The translations under genes were made by a program, and so were the position numbers. Below are positions 24,834-31,645 of a stretch of DNA of 45,917 bases, in pieces. The notes beneath the pieces are model-generated. The model saw nothing but the letters and a program-made list of their open reading frames with translations, did not search any database and had not been told where the DNA came from. This stretch comes from a virus: the IMG/VR virus record IMGVR_UViG_3300042518_000309, positions 1 to 45,917 of that record, one strand, 5' to 3'. The first letter of the stretch is position 1; each line of letters opens with the position of its first letter.

Positions 24834-26810
24834 TTAACCCTTGGCTAGTCCGTAGCGCCTGTTGTAGCCCACATCAGTCTTGAGTGGGATGCCGGGGAGG
24901 TACGGCACAGGCGCGACCATCTGCGCGAAGACCCAAGTCTTCGCGTCCTCCGCCTCTTCTTCAGGCACCACGGCAATCAGTTCGTCATGCACCGTGCCTA
25001 CCAAAGGGTACTTCTTCGCAACCCTTAGCATTCCATCGGTCATCACGCACCGCGCCGTGCCCTGGACAATGTTGTTGGTGACCTTGCCGCCGTACAAACT
25101 GACGCGCTTGTTGCCGTCAGCGTAGGTCCAAACGACCTTGCCACCATCGCCCTTGTCCGGGCGGAGATCAGGATACCGCATCGCCATACCGCTTGGCAAG
25201 ATGATTTGCTCCTTGCGGAAGGTGATGCACTTGTGCGTGTACTCCTTGCCCTTGTACAGGCTGTACTCGATGAGTTCCTGGCACAGGTTCCAGAACGCCA
25301 CCACGGGCTGCGAAGCGGCCCGGTACCTGTCGATGATGGCCTTGGCTGCGAGACAGTGGATGGCCAGTTCCTTGTTCGTGCAGGTGTGCGGGATGCTCTC
25401 CATGCGCTTGATGTTGTCCTCCCAGGACAGGAAGCGGTCTACATCAGCGGCTGTCACGCCCAGGGTCTTGGCGTCCTTTATGGTGTAGCGCAGGGGTGCT
25501 GCGCCCAGGAACCCGGTGAGAAGCTGCGCAGCGAACGACGCCCACCCCAACTGGTAGCCTGCGCCAAGCAGCGCAGACTTGGCGGACTGCCTCTCTACTG
25601 GGTGGCTGTCCTTGTTCATGCCAGGGATGTTGAACATCTGTGCGCCGAAGGCGGCATACGGGTCACCACCGGCACGGAACACGTCTAGTAGAGCCTCGTT
25701 ATCCGAAAGAACCGCGAGGACACGGGGCTCGATCTGCGAAAGGTCACCAGCAACCAGTACGTGCCCCTGCGGGGCCATGATGGAGTTTCGGAGGAAGCTG
25801 CCACGTTTTAAGTTCTGCATGTTGATGGCGCTGCCCTTACTGGCCGTCCAGCGCCCGGTGCCTGCACCGAAGTAGCTCAGCGGGACCGGTAACCGGCCAC
25901 GATGTGCGATGTCCAGAAAACGCTGCGCTCGCGTACGCTCGCTTGTTGACTTAACTTTGAGGCGTGCTTCACAGAGGAGTGCAACATCTTCCCTGTCCCC
26001 GTTGATAAGCGACTGGAAGAGGGCATCGTTCTTAGCAAGCGCATAAGTTTCTTTACCTGTCGTCTTGCTAGTCTTCTTTGGCGGCTCCACGCCAAGCTCT
26101 CGGAGTGCTTCAGCAAACTGTTCGTTTGAAGCAAGCGAAGCCTCATCCACGCCGAGCCTATGTAGTAGTCCTTCACGGGCGTTCCTTTCGTCTTCGATGG
26201 CCTTAGCCAGCATCTCCTTATCGAGTTCCAGCAGCGGCCTTGTGTACATCTTGAGCGTCATGTCGATGAGGCGCAACTCCTTGGCAGGGTAGCCAGGAAG
26301 CAGCCGGTCGAAGATGCCCTCGCACAGCACCACATCGTGGGCGCAGTACTGTGCCAACTCGTCTTCTACTTCCTCGCTGATCTCGTCCAGCATCCCGTCT
26401 GTGCTGTGCACCGCCTGACCCTTGGGCGGTAGCCCGAAGTCTTCAGCGAGTTTGGCCAGACTGTTGCCGACCTCGATGCCGCGCAGCGCACGAGCCATAG
26501 ACAACGTATCAAAAATAAAACAGGGCTGAACCCCGTAGCGCCAGGAGAGGATGGTCACATCGAACTGGGCGTTGTGTGCCAGCACCGCCGTCGTTGACCA
26601 GTCGATCTGTTCAGCCCACTCTGCGATGGCTTCGCCGCGAACCCACATGGGGTAGGCGTCCTCGCCTACCTCTTTCCAGCACAACCCCCAAGCCTTGAAG
26701 CGGGGGTCGCGTACATATTCTTCCGTGGTCATCTTGGAGAGGGTGTATTCCCGTCTGTCCCACGCCGTTTCAAAGTCAATAACCAGCACCCTCTTGAAAG
26801 GTAGGTTCAA
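24834..26810 (-). CDS. DNA polymerase, family A
   Basis: A 658-residue polymerase of T7/Pol I type. The start is TTG at 26,810, overlapping the previous stop (TTGA) and preceded by GAGGAG; no ATG is better placed. The 3'-5' exonuclease sites are DFET (12-15), HNAQFD (79-84) and YCAHD. Polymerase motif A is VAGDLSQIEPR (about 353), motif B is KSALLGAGYQLGW (about 412) and motif C is VHDEL (about 608). All key carboxylates are present. It is slightly shorter than T7 gp5. It would replicate the genome with the primase-helicase. Confidence 0.92.
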   Translation of the reverse strand: MNLPFKRVLVIDFETAWDRREYTLSKMTTEEYVRDPRFKAWGLCWKEVGEDAYPMWVRGEAIAEWAEQIDWSTTAVLAHNAQFDVTILSWRYGVQPCFIFDTLSMARALRGIEVGNSLAKLAEDFGLPPKGQAVHSTDGMLDEISEEVEDELAQYCAHDVVLCEGIFDRLLPGYPAKELRLIDMTLKMYTRPLLELDKEMLAKAIEDERNAREGLLHRLGVDEASLASNEQFAEALRELGVEPPKKTSKTTGKETYALAKNDALFQSLINGDREDVALLCEARLKVKSTSERTRAQRFLDIAHRGRLPVPLSYFGAGTGRWTASKGSAINMQNLKRGSFLRNSIMAPQGHVLVAGDLSQIEPRVLAVLSDNEALLDVFRAGGDPYAAFGAQMFNIPGMNKDSHPVERQSAKSALLGAGYQLGWASFAAQLLTGFLGAAPLRYTIKDAKTLGVTAADVDRFLSWEDNIKRMESIPHTCTNKELAIHCLAAKAIIDRYRAASQPVVAFWNLCQELIEYSLYKGKEYTHKCITFRKEQIILPSGMAMRYPDLRPDKGDGGKVVWTYADGNKRVSLYGGKVTNNIVQGTARCVMTDGMLRVAKKYPLVGTVHDELIAVVPEEEAEDAKTWVFAQMVAPVPYLPGIPLKTDVGYNRRYGLAKG

Positions 26811-27085
26811 TGTTTAGTCTCCTCGTTGTTGCTCTTGAATGTGTCCGCAAACACTTCCGCTGATGCGCGGACGATGGACGCAGACTCAATAAAGCTGGCG
26901 TTCAGCCCCATCGTGGTCAGATACCCATCGGCACTGGCCACCACCAGGACACCTTGCGTGTCCTCTTCGACGAACGTGCGCAGGATCAGCTTGATGGCCT
27001 TGATCAGCGCCTTCTGCTGATCGTCCGGCATCGCCGCTATCTGCGCATCCATTCTGGCGTAGTACGCCTTGTCGTCTTCACTCAT
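26807..27085 (-). CDS. small hypothetical protein upstream of DNA polymerase
   Basis: A 92-residue protein. AGGAGAGG just before the ATG at 27,085 sets the start, excluding an ATG 15 bases upstream. The sequence is alpha/beta with a helical start (DDKAYYARMDAQIAAM) and a beta segment TQGVLVVASADGYLTTMG. Its stop overlaps the TTG start of the polymerase, so polymerase translation is probably coupled to it. Not recognised. Confidence 0.7.
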   Translation of the reverse strand: MSEDDKAYYARMDAQIAAMPDDQQKALIKAIKLILRTFVEEDTQGVLVVASADGYLTTMGLNASFIESASIVRASAEVFADTFKSNNEETKH

Positions 27086-27380
27086 TACCTCTCCTAGCAT
27101 GCAGCCACTCCTGTAGTTGGTTGATGTTGTCTTCGTTGATCACGAAGGTCGTTCCTCCTGTGGCCTTTATCTTGGCCATCTCAGCCTCTTGTAGGGCTGT
27201 GGTTTTCCCCTTGCCTGCCTTGGCTTCCACCGAGAAGAAGTGTCCGCCGATGCAGCAGAGGAAGTCGGGCACACCTGCGTGGCCGTAGCCACTGCCGATG
27301 GGCATCGCGTAGTAAGCGCCTGTCTTTTCCAAGATCGCCTTGATCTTGTCCTTGACCTTGCGCTCAGGTGTCGCGGCCAT
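27078..27380 (-). CDS. VRR-NUC family nuclease
   Basis: A 100-residue protein with CAGGAG before its ATG. GVPDFLCC (36-43) followed by VEAKAGKGKTTALQ (51-64) gives the PD...ExK catalytic core of stand-alone VRR-NUC nucleases, which often resolve branched DNA. Length is typical for single-domain phage members. It overlaps the next gene's start by eight bases and sits beside the polymerase, consistent with a role in recombination or resolving replication intermediates. Confidence 0.8.
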   Translation of the reverse strand: MAATPERKVKDKIKAILEKTGAYYAMPIGSGYGHAGVPDFLCCIGGHFFSVEAKAGKGKTTALQEAEMAKIKATGGTTFVINEDNINQLQEWLHARRGNE

Positions 27381-27400
27381 GTCTGCTCCTGTATTTGGGT

Positions 27401-27430
27401 AAGGGGGTGATGCAGATTCCTAGCCCCCTT
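27401..27430. other. stem-loop, 7-bp arms, 5' of the VRR-NUC gene
   Basis: AAGGGGG and CCCCCTT pair around a 16-base loop, 20 bases upstream of the VRR-NUC start. No T-tract follows on the minus strand. It may act as an attenuator or mRNA processing site. Confidence 0.4.
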
Positions 27431-27447
27431 GGTCTAGGTGTGGAGGT

Positions 27448-27483
27448 CTTGCGCAGCCATTTACTGAGGCGACACTGCGCAAG
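27448..27483. repeat. perfect 9-bp inverted repeat
   Basis: CTTGCGCAG and CTGCGCAAG are separated by 18 bases in the 160-base gap between DUF3310 and VRR-NUC genes. The gap holds no convincing gene. The spacing suits either a hairpin or a two-site operator. Confidence 0.6.
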
Positions 27484-27540
27484 GGCAAAGATGGGTTGCA
27501 TCTGCAAGGCTTGCCATCGTTACCTAACCATGAAGTCGCC

Positions 27541-27879
27541 CTATGGATTCTTCGCCTGCTCTACCTCAAGCAGCTTGTCGATATAGTGACGCGCCTTCTT
27601 GAGGTCTTCTATTCCGTTCTTGTGTCGCCACCGGCTGAGGTACTTGACGGCGTTGCCATCCAGGTAGCCAAGATTCCAGCTAACGATGGCGTCCCAGGGT
27701 TCGATTTGGAACTGCTTGTAGTGTCCGCCTCCTTCTTGACGCGCATTCGCTCGTAGTAGGCTTTCTCTTGCCTCGATGTCCTTACCGTCTGCTCGTTCCG
27801 GTGCGGGCTCATTTTGGGATACGCGCTCAGGTTCTCCGGGGTTCCGAGGGTCGTAAATCGAAACGTGCACGTCTGACAC
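27541..27879 (-). CDS. DUF3310 family protein
   Basis: A 112-residue protein starting at GTG (27,879), decided by a strong AAGGAG upstream that lies inside the overlapping zinc-ribbon frame. The C-terminal 60 residues match DUF3310: HYKQFQIEPWDAI, NLGYLDGNAVKYLSRW, then GIEDLKKARHYIDKLLE. The family is widespread in phages and sometimes labelled nucleotide kinase without proof. The N-terminal 50 residues are disordered and acidic. The whole 3' part is overlapped by another frame on the same strand. Confidence 0.8.
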   Translation of the reverse strand: MSDVHVSIYDPRNPGEPERVSQNEPAPERADGKDIEARESLLRANARQEGGGHYKQFQIEPWDAIVSWNLGYLDGNAVKYLSRWRHKNGIEDLKKARHYIDKLLEVEQAKNP

Positions 27880-27962
27880 TCATATCTCCTTCGTTTCAAA
27901 CCGTTTGCGGCTCTTCGTGTTTCAAGGGTTCGGCTACTGGCGCCGCACTCGGGGCATTGCAT
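27609..27962 (-). CDS. NrdR/Ogr-like zinc-ribbon protein overlapping DUF3310
   Basis: A 117-residue frame whose first 40 residues form a clear zinc ribbon: Cys3, Cys6, Cys29, Cys32 with RRRYEC and FRFTTLG, as in NrdR-type and phage regulator ribbons. GGAG lies nine bases upstream of the ATG. After about residue 45 it runs in a different frame through the DUF3310 gene and becomes Ser/Thr-rich with no recognisable domain. The zinc ribbon is probably real; whether the overlapped tail is translated as written, or is shortened by a frameshift or sequencing error, cannot be told. Confidence 0.6.
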   Translation of the reverse strand: MQCPECGASSRTLETRRAANGLKRRRYECQTCTFRFTTLGTPENLSAYPKMSPHRNEQTVRTSRQEKAYYERMRVKKEADTTSSSKSNPGTPSLAGILATWMATPSSTSAGGDTRTE

Positions 27963-28306
27963 CTCAACAACTCCATGATCTTTATCTGCTTCTTCTTGGT
28001 GCGGTAGGCACGCTGCCGCTCGGCCTGCGTCTTCTTCTGACGCCGCTTGTCGGTGCCCTCACCAAGTTTGTAGATTTTCGCTAGATCACGGCCACGTGGG
28101 TCTTTCTCCCAGGCAGCGATATGGGCAGCACCTGCGCGATGCAACTCCCTGGTGTATTGGCACACGGTCACGTAGTGCAGCCCGGTCATCTCCGCCATTT
28201 CCTGGCAGGTGTACGTGCCCTCCAGCAGCAGCTTGATTAGCTGCGCCTGCATGATGGCGTTGATCTTGATCTGGCGTTTGCCTTTAGGACTTGGCGGTGT
28301 CAGCAA
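27896..28306 (-). CDS. winged-helix/HTH putative regulator
   Basis: A 136-residue protein. I place the start at TTG 28,306 because AGGAGAAAC, the leader used by many genes here, is seven bases upstream; no ATG is better placed. Residues about 20-65 form a DNA-binding fold (LIKLLLEGTYTCQEMAEMTGLHYVTVCQYTRELHRAG), followed by WEKDPRGRDLAKIYKLGEG, typical of small phage HTH proteins. The next 40 residues are strongly basic (KRRQKK, RAYRTKKK). It overlaps its upstream neighbour by 23 bases and the zinc-ribbon gene by 67. It may be a transcription regulator; the target is unknown. Confidence 0.65.
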   Translation of the reverse strand: MLTPPSPKGKRQIKINAIMQAQLIKLLLEGTYTCQEMAEMTGLHYVTVCQYTRELHRAGAAHIAAWEKDPRGRDLAKIYKLGEGTDKRRQKKTQAERQRAYRTKKKQIKIMELLRCNAPSAAPVAEPLKHEEPQTV

Positions 28307-28538
28307 GAAGTTTCTCCTGTAGTTCTTTGACGCGCTCGTACGCACACACGTAGTGCTCAGGCCCCCATGCCCAGCAGCCTTCGGCATGGCTTCCGATGTG
28401 GTTGATGTAGTTGGCGATGTCGCGTGCCAGTTGGTCGCGGTCGATTGGCTGCGGGCCAGAAGAAGTGCTGATAGTAGTGTTGATAGTAGTCCCCCGCAGG
28501 TAGGCGTGGCACTGCATGAGAAGTTTGATGTGGTTCAT
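28284..28538 (-). CDS. small hypothetical protein
   Basis: An 84-residue protein with AGGAAG before its ATG. A Thr/Ser-rich stretch (about 17-30) is followed by a helical part (DRDQLARDIANYINHIG) and an aromatic motif GCWAWGPEHYVCAYERVKEL. It overlaps the previous gene's stop by four bases (ATGA) and the next gene by 23. Not recognised. Confidence 0.65.
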   Translation of the reverse strand: MNHIKLLMQCHAYLRGTTINTTISTSSGPQPIDRDQLARDIANYINHIGSHAEGCWAWGPEHYVCAYERVKELQEKLLADTAKS

Positions 28539-28738
28539 TTCTTCCTCAGTCGAATCAGTTCGTCAAGCATCCGCTCCATCTGATCTGCGGCGTGTAGGTG
28601 GAACGGGCTGATGGGGATGTTGCGTGCGAGGCTTCTCATCATGCCGATGGTGACCCGCACTGATCTCTCAGATACCTTCTGTCTTGGCTTGGGTTGCGCG
28701 TCTATCTGTGCCAGTATTGCGTTGTGGTCGCCGCTCAT
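28535..28738 (-). CDS. small hypothetical protein
   Basis: A 67-residue protein starting at 28,738 (MSGDHN), preceded by a G-rich site and overlapping the upstream stop as ATGA; the ATG 33 bases upstream lacks a site. Basic and helical, ending in DQMERMLDELIRLRKK. No family recognised. Confidence 0.6.
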   Translation of the reverse strand: MSGDHNAILAQIDAQPKPRQKVSERSVRVTIGMMRSLARNIPISPFHLHAADQMERMLDELIRLRKK

Positions 28739-28998
28739 TTTTTCCCCCGCATTCTGATGGTTACAGCACACATACCCGCACCTGCCAACACACCGTTTTT
28801 GAAGTCTTCATCGTCAGGGTGAAACATCCCCCGGTCTTTCGCCAAGTTTTCACACACCTTCGCACACGCCTCGCGCTCGGCTGCTACGCCACTCGCATAC
28901 CCATCCTCCCATGCGTTTTGGGATTGAATTCTTGGGTGGTCTAACGCATTGCACAGGGTGTTCTCCCATGCGAGGAATGATCCAGATGGTTTGTTCAT
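28735..28998 (-). CDS. small hypothetical protein, paralogue-like of next gene
   Basis: An 87-residue protein starting at 28,998 with CCAGGA before ATG and an ATGA overlap with the upstream stop. The segment AAEREACAKVCENLAKD is nearly repeated in the neighbouring protein (AAEREACAKVCDELEYY), a pattern common in unnamed small phage proteins. The two genes may derive from a duplication. Function unknown. Confidence 0.65.
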   Translation of the reverse strand: MNKPSGSFLAWENTLCNALDHPRIQSQNAWEDGYASGVAAEREACAKVCENLAKDRGMFHPDDEDFKNGVLAGAGMCAVTIRMRGKK

Positions 28999-29315
28999 TC
29001 CTGGCCCCTGGCTCTGATGGATTTGGCCCAATACTCGCCTGAAAGGATGGAGCCGTCGTCCTCGTAGTACTCCAACTCATCACACACCTTCGCACACGCC
29101 TCACGCTCGGCGGCGGCGCCTGCAATTACGCCTTCCATGTAGGTCTGCTCAAACTTGGCCTGCAGTTCCTCCTTCATGTCACTAACAATTTCTAACGCTC
29201 GGTTGCGCTCGGCAGCGGCAACAAGGGCGGCGAAGCGTTCAAGGTGTGTAAACACTATCTCGGGCTGAATAATCCCGGACTCCCGCGCCAGTCGGATGAT
29301 GGTGTCACGATCCAT
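28995..29315 (-). CDS. small hypothetical protein with AAEREACAKVC motif
   Basis: A 106-residue, mostly helical protein beginning MDRDTIIRLARESGI, a start I recognise from many phage accessory proteins. It contains AAEREACAKVCDEL at about 68-81, shared with its downstream neighbour. It ends SIRARGQE, again like the neighbour's IRMRGKK end. Role unknown. Confidence 0.7.
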   Translation of the reverse strand: MDRDTIIRLARESGIIQPEIVFTHLERFAALVAAAERNRALEIVSDMKEELQAKFEQTYMEGVIAGAAAEREACAKVCDELEYYEDDGSILSGEYWAKSIRARGQE

Positions 29316-29523
29316 GCTGCCCCCCTTGCTGCTCTTCTTTCAACTCGCGGATGATTCTTGCCATGTTTTGGAAGGCAAGGTCGCGTTGAACGGCGGGATC
29401 ATGCTCCGCAAGCGCGGCGCGGAGGGCGGTAATGGCATCATTGAGATAGCCTGCGTGTGGCAACTCATCGACTGCGCCCGTCATCGCCTCAAGCGCCTGC
29501 TGCGCTGCTTCTCTTAGGTTCAT
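29305..29523 (-). CDS. small hypothetical helical protein
   Basis: A 72-residue protein starting at 29,523 (MNLREAA), whose ATG overlaps the stop of the 39-residue membrane protein. Sequence REAAQQALEAM...ITALRAALAEHD is of a type common in small phage proteins. Longer upstream starts would run through the membrane-protein gene and are rejected. Function unknown. Confidence 0.6.
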   Translation of the reverse strand: MNLREAAQQALEAMTGAVDELPHAGYLNDAITALRAALAEHDPAVQRDLAFQNMARIIRELKEEQQGGQHGS

Positions 29524-29639
29524 ACCATCCCCCACAAGTAAGTGATCAAGACCGCCGCCACCACGAACGGGGCGAGGAACACCACAACCAGGGCAGCAAG
29601 CAGCCACGCCACGGCAAGCCAGTCAGTCAGCCACTTCAC
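29520..29639 (-). CDS. 39-residue single-pass membrane protein
   Basis: GTG start at 29,639 overlapping the upstream TGA as GTGA; AGGGTGG lies about eight bases before it. After a short N-terminus (MKWLTDW) nearly all of the protein is hydrophobic (LAVAWLLAALVVVFLAPFVV and on), enough for one or two membrane passes. It is the second of two adjacent tiny membrane genes. Holin, superinfection-exclusion or host-modifying roles are possible; none is shown. Confidence 0.55.
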   Translation of the reverse strand: MKWLTDWLAVAWLLAALVVVFLAPFVVAAVLITYLWGMV

Positions 29640-29761
29640 GTAAGCCACCCTGCCCAGTGCAGGAAGTACACCAGGGAAAAGAACAGGAAGGCCAGCGCCG
29701 CCAACATGGCGGCAAGCCAGCCCAGTTCTTCGAGTCCATCGTCTTGATTGAGTCGATTCAT
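29636..29761 (-). CDS. 41-residue single-pass membrane protein
   Basis: ATG at 29,761 preceded by GAGGAG eight bases upstream. The N-terminus is acidic (MNRLNQDDGLEE) and is followed by one hydrophobic segment (LAAMLAALAFLFFSLVYFL), suggesting one membrane helix. It overlaps the next tiny membrane gene by four bases, so the two are probably made together. No family recognised. Confidence 0.6.
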   Translation of the reverse strand: MNRLNQDDGLEELGWLAAMLAALAFLFFSLVYFLHWAGWLT

Positions 29762-29772
29762 GGGCTTTCTCC

Positions 29773-30576
29773 TCACTGCGGGATGGGGTAGATCAGCTTC
29801 TCAGGCTGCATCAGCTTGGCGATGGACTGTCCACGGCAGAACAACTGGATGGCACGCTGCACCTTCTTGGATGTCTCCAGGCGTGCTGCGCCGATCCACG
29901 CACCACCACCGGCCTGAATCAGGTACTCGCGCAGGCGGATGGCAGCGTTCTCGTGCGCACCTGCGATCTCGCCATGAGCCATGATCTCACCGAAACGCTT
30001 GAGCTTGTCTCGGGATTCGCCCGCTTGCTCAGCGCAGAAGTAGCACGCTGTGATTGCCGCAGTCGTCAGGAACCTACGCCGCTGCGCGGCAAGCGAGTGC
30101 GCAAACTGCAGGGGCTCCGAATAACTCTCGATGTATTCCTGTATCTGCGACACCGACTTCTGGTGCACATCGCTGCCCATGTTGTTGAGCAGCACACGGG
30201 CAACGGCCACGATGTTGCGGTCGATCCAACTCTCACCACCTGCGATCTTGATGGCGTCATGCGCCTGCCGTGGGATGTGTTGGTCAATCATCTGCGCAGC
30301 TAGGCGCGGCACGTTGCGCGTGACGAGGAAGGTCACGGGCTTGTTGTACACCGTCACAGCGAACAGGCGATGCTGCCCATCGGCCAGCGTGCCATCCTCG
30401 TAGAAGGCAAGGCCCTGATGTGATGTTTGCCAACGCCCCTCAGCCATGTCCTTGGCGTAGCGGTGCGCGATGTCCTCACGCATATGGCGGTTGGTGGTGT
30501 TCTGCATCAGCCACTGGCGTGCCAGAGCGGGCGATACTGAGATGTACTCGGTCACGAGCTTTGCTTTTCTTGCCAT
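29773..30576 (-). CDS. ParB-like (DGQHR motif) protein
   Basis: A 267-residue protein with TAGGAGAAAC leader. The motif TLADGQHRLFAV (63-74) is the ParB/sulfiredoxin-fold signature seen in phage proteins of this length, where the pocket in ParB binds and hydrolyses nucleotide. The remainder is helical and basic, with an expected DNA-binding region in the C-terminal half. It may act in DNA partition, regulation or modification; no partner gene is visible. Confidence 0.6.
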   Translation of the reverse strand: MARKAKLVTEYISVSPALARQWLMQNTTNRHMREDIAHRYAKDMAEGRWQTSHQGLAFYEDGTLADGQHRLFAVTVYNKPVTFLVTRNVPRLAAQMIDQHIPRQAHDAIKIAGGESWIDRNIVAVARVLLNNMGSDVHQKSVSQIQEYIESYSEPLQFAHSLAAQRRRFLTTAAITACYFCAEQAGESRDKLKRFGEIMAHGEIAGAHENAAIRLREYLIQAGGGAWIGAARLETSKKVQRAIQLFCRGQSIAKLMQPEKLIYPIPQ

Positions 30577-30586
30577 TTTGTTTCTC

Positions 30587-30739
30587 CTAAAAGAGTGCTG
30601 GTGGAAGTCCCGCCACCGGATCGGGTTTGGGTTGTCTCTTTGGTTTGTATGGCTGGCCCTTCCACGTTGGGAAGGGCCACACTTTGGGCGGTGGGTCTAG
30701 TGCTTCTTTTGCACGTCGAGGGGCTTTGCGAGTAGCCAT
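30587..30739 (-). CDS. small basic, proline-rich protein
   Basis: A 50-residue protein (MATRKAPRRAKEALDPPPKV at the start; VWPFPTWKG next) rich in Pro, Lys and Arg. It overlaps the preceding gene by 43 bases in a different frame. The WPFPTWKG core looks conserved, and I recall similar short proteins in phage genomes. Possibly a nucleic-acid- or protein-binding peptide. Confidence 0.55.
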   Translation of the reverse strand: MATRKAPRRAKEALDPPPKVWPFPTWKGQPYKPKRQPKPDPVAGLPPALF

Positions 30740-30858
30740 CGGTCACCCAGTTGTCGAACGCTCTTGACCCATTGGCGTTGGTTGTGGCGCTGTGTGTGGA
30801 TGGGTACGTAGTCCACAGCAAACAACTGGCGCACCATCTTCAATGCTCGTGTCTTCAT
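30697..30858 (-). CDS. small basic hypothetical protein
   Basis: A 53-residue protein; AGGGAG lies about eight bases before the ATG, which overlaps the upstream stop (ATGA). The composition is basic and aromatic (QRHNQRQWVKSVRQLGDRW). It is not recognised. The tight overlaps on both sides favour a real gene. Confidence 0.55.
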   Translation of the reverse strand: MKTRALKMVRQLFAVDYVPIHTQRHNQRQWVKSVRQLGDRWLLAKPLDVQKKH

Positions 30859-31034
30859 TCGGTTCTCCCTACCTCTTCAATGTCAGTGATGTCCCAGTCA
30901 GCTTCGTCGGGATCGCCATCGACGTACTCCTCCAGGTTATTGAGGAGCTTGTCCGCTGCCTCATCTGCAGAGTAGGCGCTGACAACAACGGTGATGTAGG
31001 ACTCGCGCCTGAGTTCGATCTCAAAGAACTTCAT
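30855..31034 (-). CDS. small acidic hypothetical protein
   Basis: A 59-residue protein, MKFFEIELRRESYITVVVSA then YSADEAADKL, with an acidic C-terminus (DGDPDEADWDITDIEEV). A beta strand followed by a helix with this kind of spacing is common in small phage proteins of unknown role. Its ATG overlaps the upstream stop by four bases. Confidence 0.65.
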   Translation of the reverse strand: MKFFEIELRRESYITVVVSAYSADEAADKLLNNLEEYVDGDPDEADWDITDIEEVGRTE

Positions 31035-31564
31035 GCTGCCCTCCCCAGGAACAGGATACGCAGGCGCTGCCAGAAGGTGTAGTGGGAGAAAGGCTGAGGA
31101 ACCTCGACCTCGATGTACTGAATCCTGGGCTTGTTTGCCTCTTGGAGTTGCCGGATGAAATCCGCATTGAGTTCGTGCAGTTCGGCCTGTTCCGCTTTCA
31201 GTTGGTCGCGGTCAAGCTCCACCACCGGCGTGGTGGGCGCGGGGACTGCCTTCGCATACTTCCCACTCTTGACGTACTTGCGCTTGGGTGCGCCATTGGC
31301 AACCTCTTTCTTGCGTGCGTACTTGGCTTTGGCCTTGAGCTTCGCAGCCTTACTACGTTCGTAGGCAATCACGCCGTAGACGTACTGCGGCTTGCACCCA
31401 AGTTGTTCAGCAATATCCTTGGGCTTCATGCCGCTGGCCAGCAACTCACGAATGACTGTGGCCTTGCTGACAACGAGAGGGATGGTGGGTACTACCGGTT
31501 GAATGGGTTCAATCGGCGTGTTAGATGTAACGGTCAAAATGGTGGTTAGCTTTCTTTTAGCCAT
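31031..31564 (-). CDS. HTH protein with basic linker
   Basis: A 177-residue protein with CAGGAGAAAC leader. Residues about 33-68 form a helix-turn-helix (SKATVIRELLASGMKPKDIA, then EQLGCKPQYVYGVIA). The next 45 residues are very basic (KAKAKYARKK, KRKYVKSGKYAK), then a helical acidic stretch and a C-terminus FWQRLRILFLG that could touch membrane or protein. It follows a stem-loop that could terminate or attenuate transcription. A DNA-binding regulator is the likely role. Confidence 0.65.
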   Translation of the reverse strand: MAKRKLTTILTVTSNTPIEPIQPVVPTIPLVVSKATVIRELLASGMKPKDIAEQLGCKPQYVYGVIAYERSKAAKLKAKAKYARKKEVANGAPKRKYVKSGKYAKAVPAPTTPVVELDRDQLKAEQAELHELNADFIRQLQEANKPRIQYIEVEVPQPFSHYTFWQRLRILFLGRAA

Positions 31565-31580
31565 GATGTTTCTCCTGTTG

Positions 31581-31608
31581 AATTAAGACTCGGGTCTTTG
31601 CCCGAGTC
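31581..31608 (-). terminator. 8-bp stem-loop, possible intrinsic terminator
   Basis: GACTCGGG and CCCGAGTC pair perfectly around a six-base loop; on the minus strand TTAATTC follows. It lies between the metallopeptidase stop and the HTH gene start, so it can reduce read-through. A weak promoter-like pair (TTGCAA, 17 bases, TAAACT) precedes it on the same strand. Confidence 0.6.
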
Positions 31609-31645
31609 CAAGTTTAGACAATGTAACGATGGGTTGCAAGCCCTA

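Noticed and set aside
27484-27545. tRNA-like fold between DUF3310 and VRR-NUC genes
   Set aside because: A GGGC/GCCC end pairing and a D-arm-like stretch exist, but there is no T-arm consensus and no proper anticodon stem.
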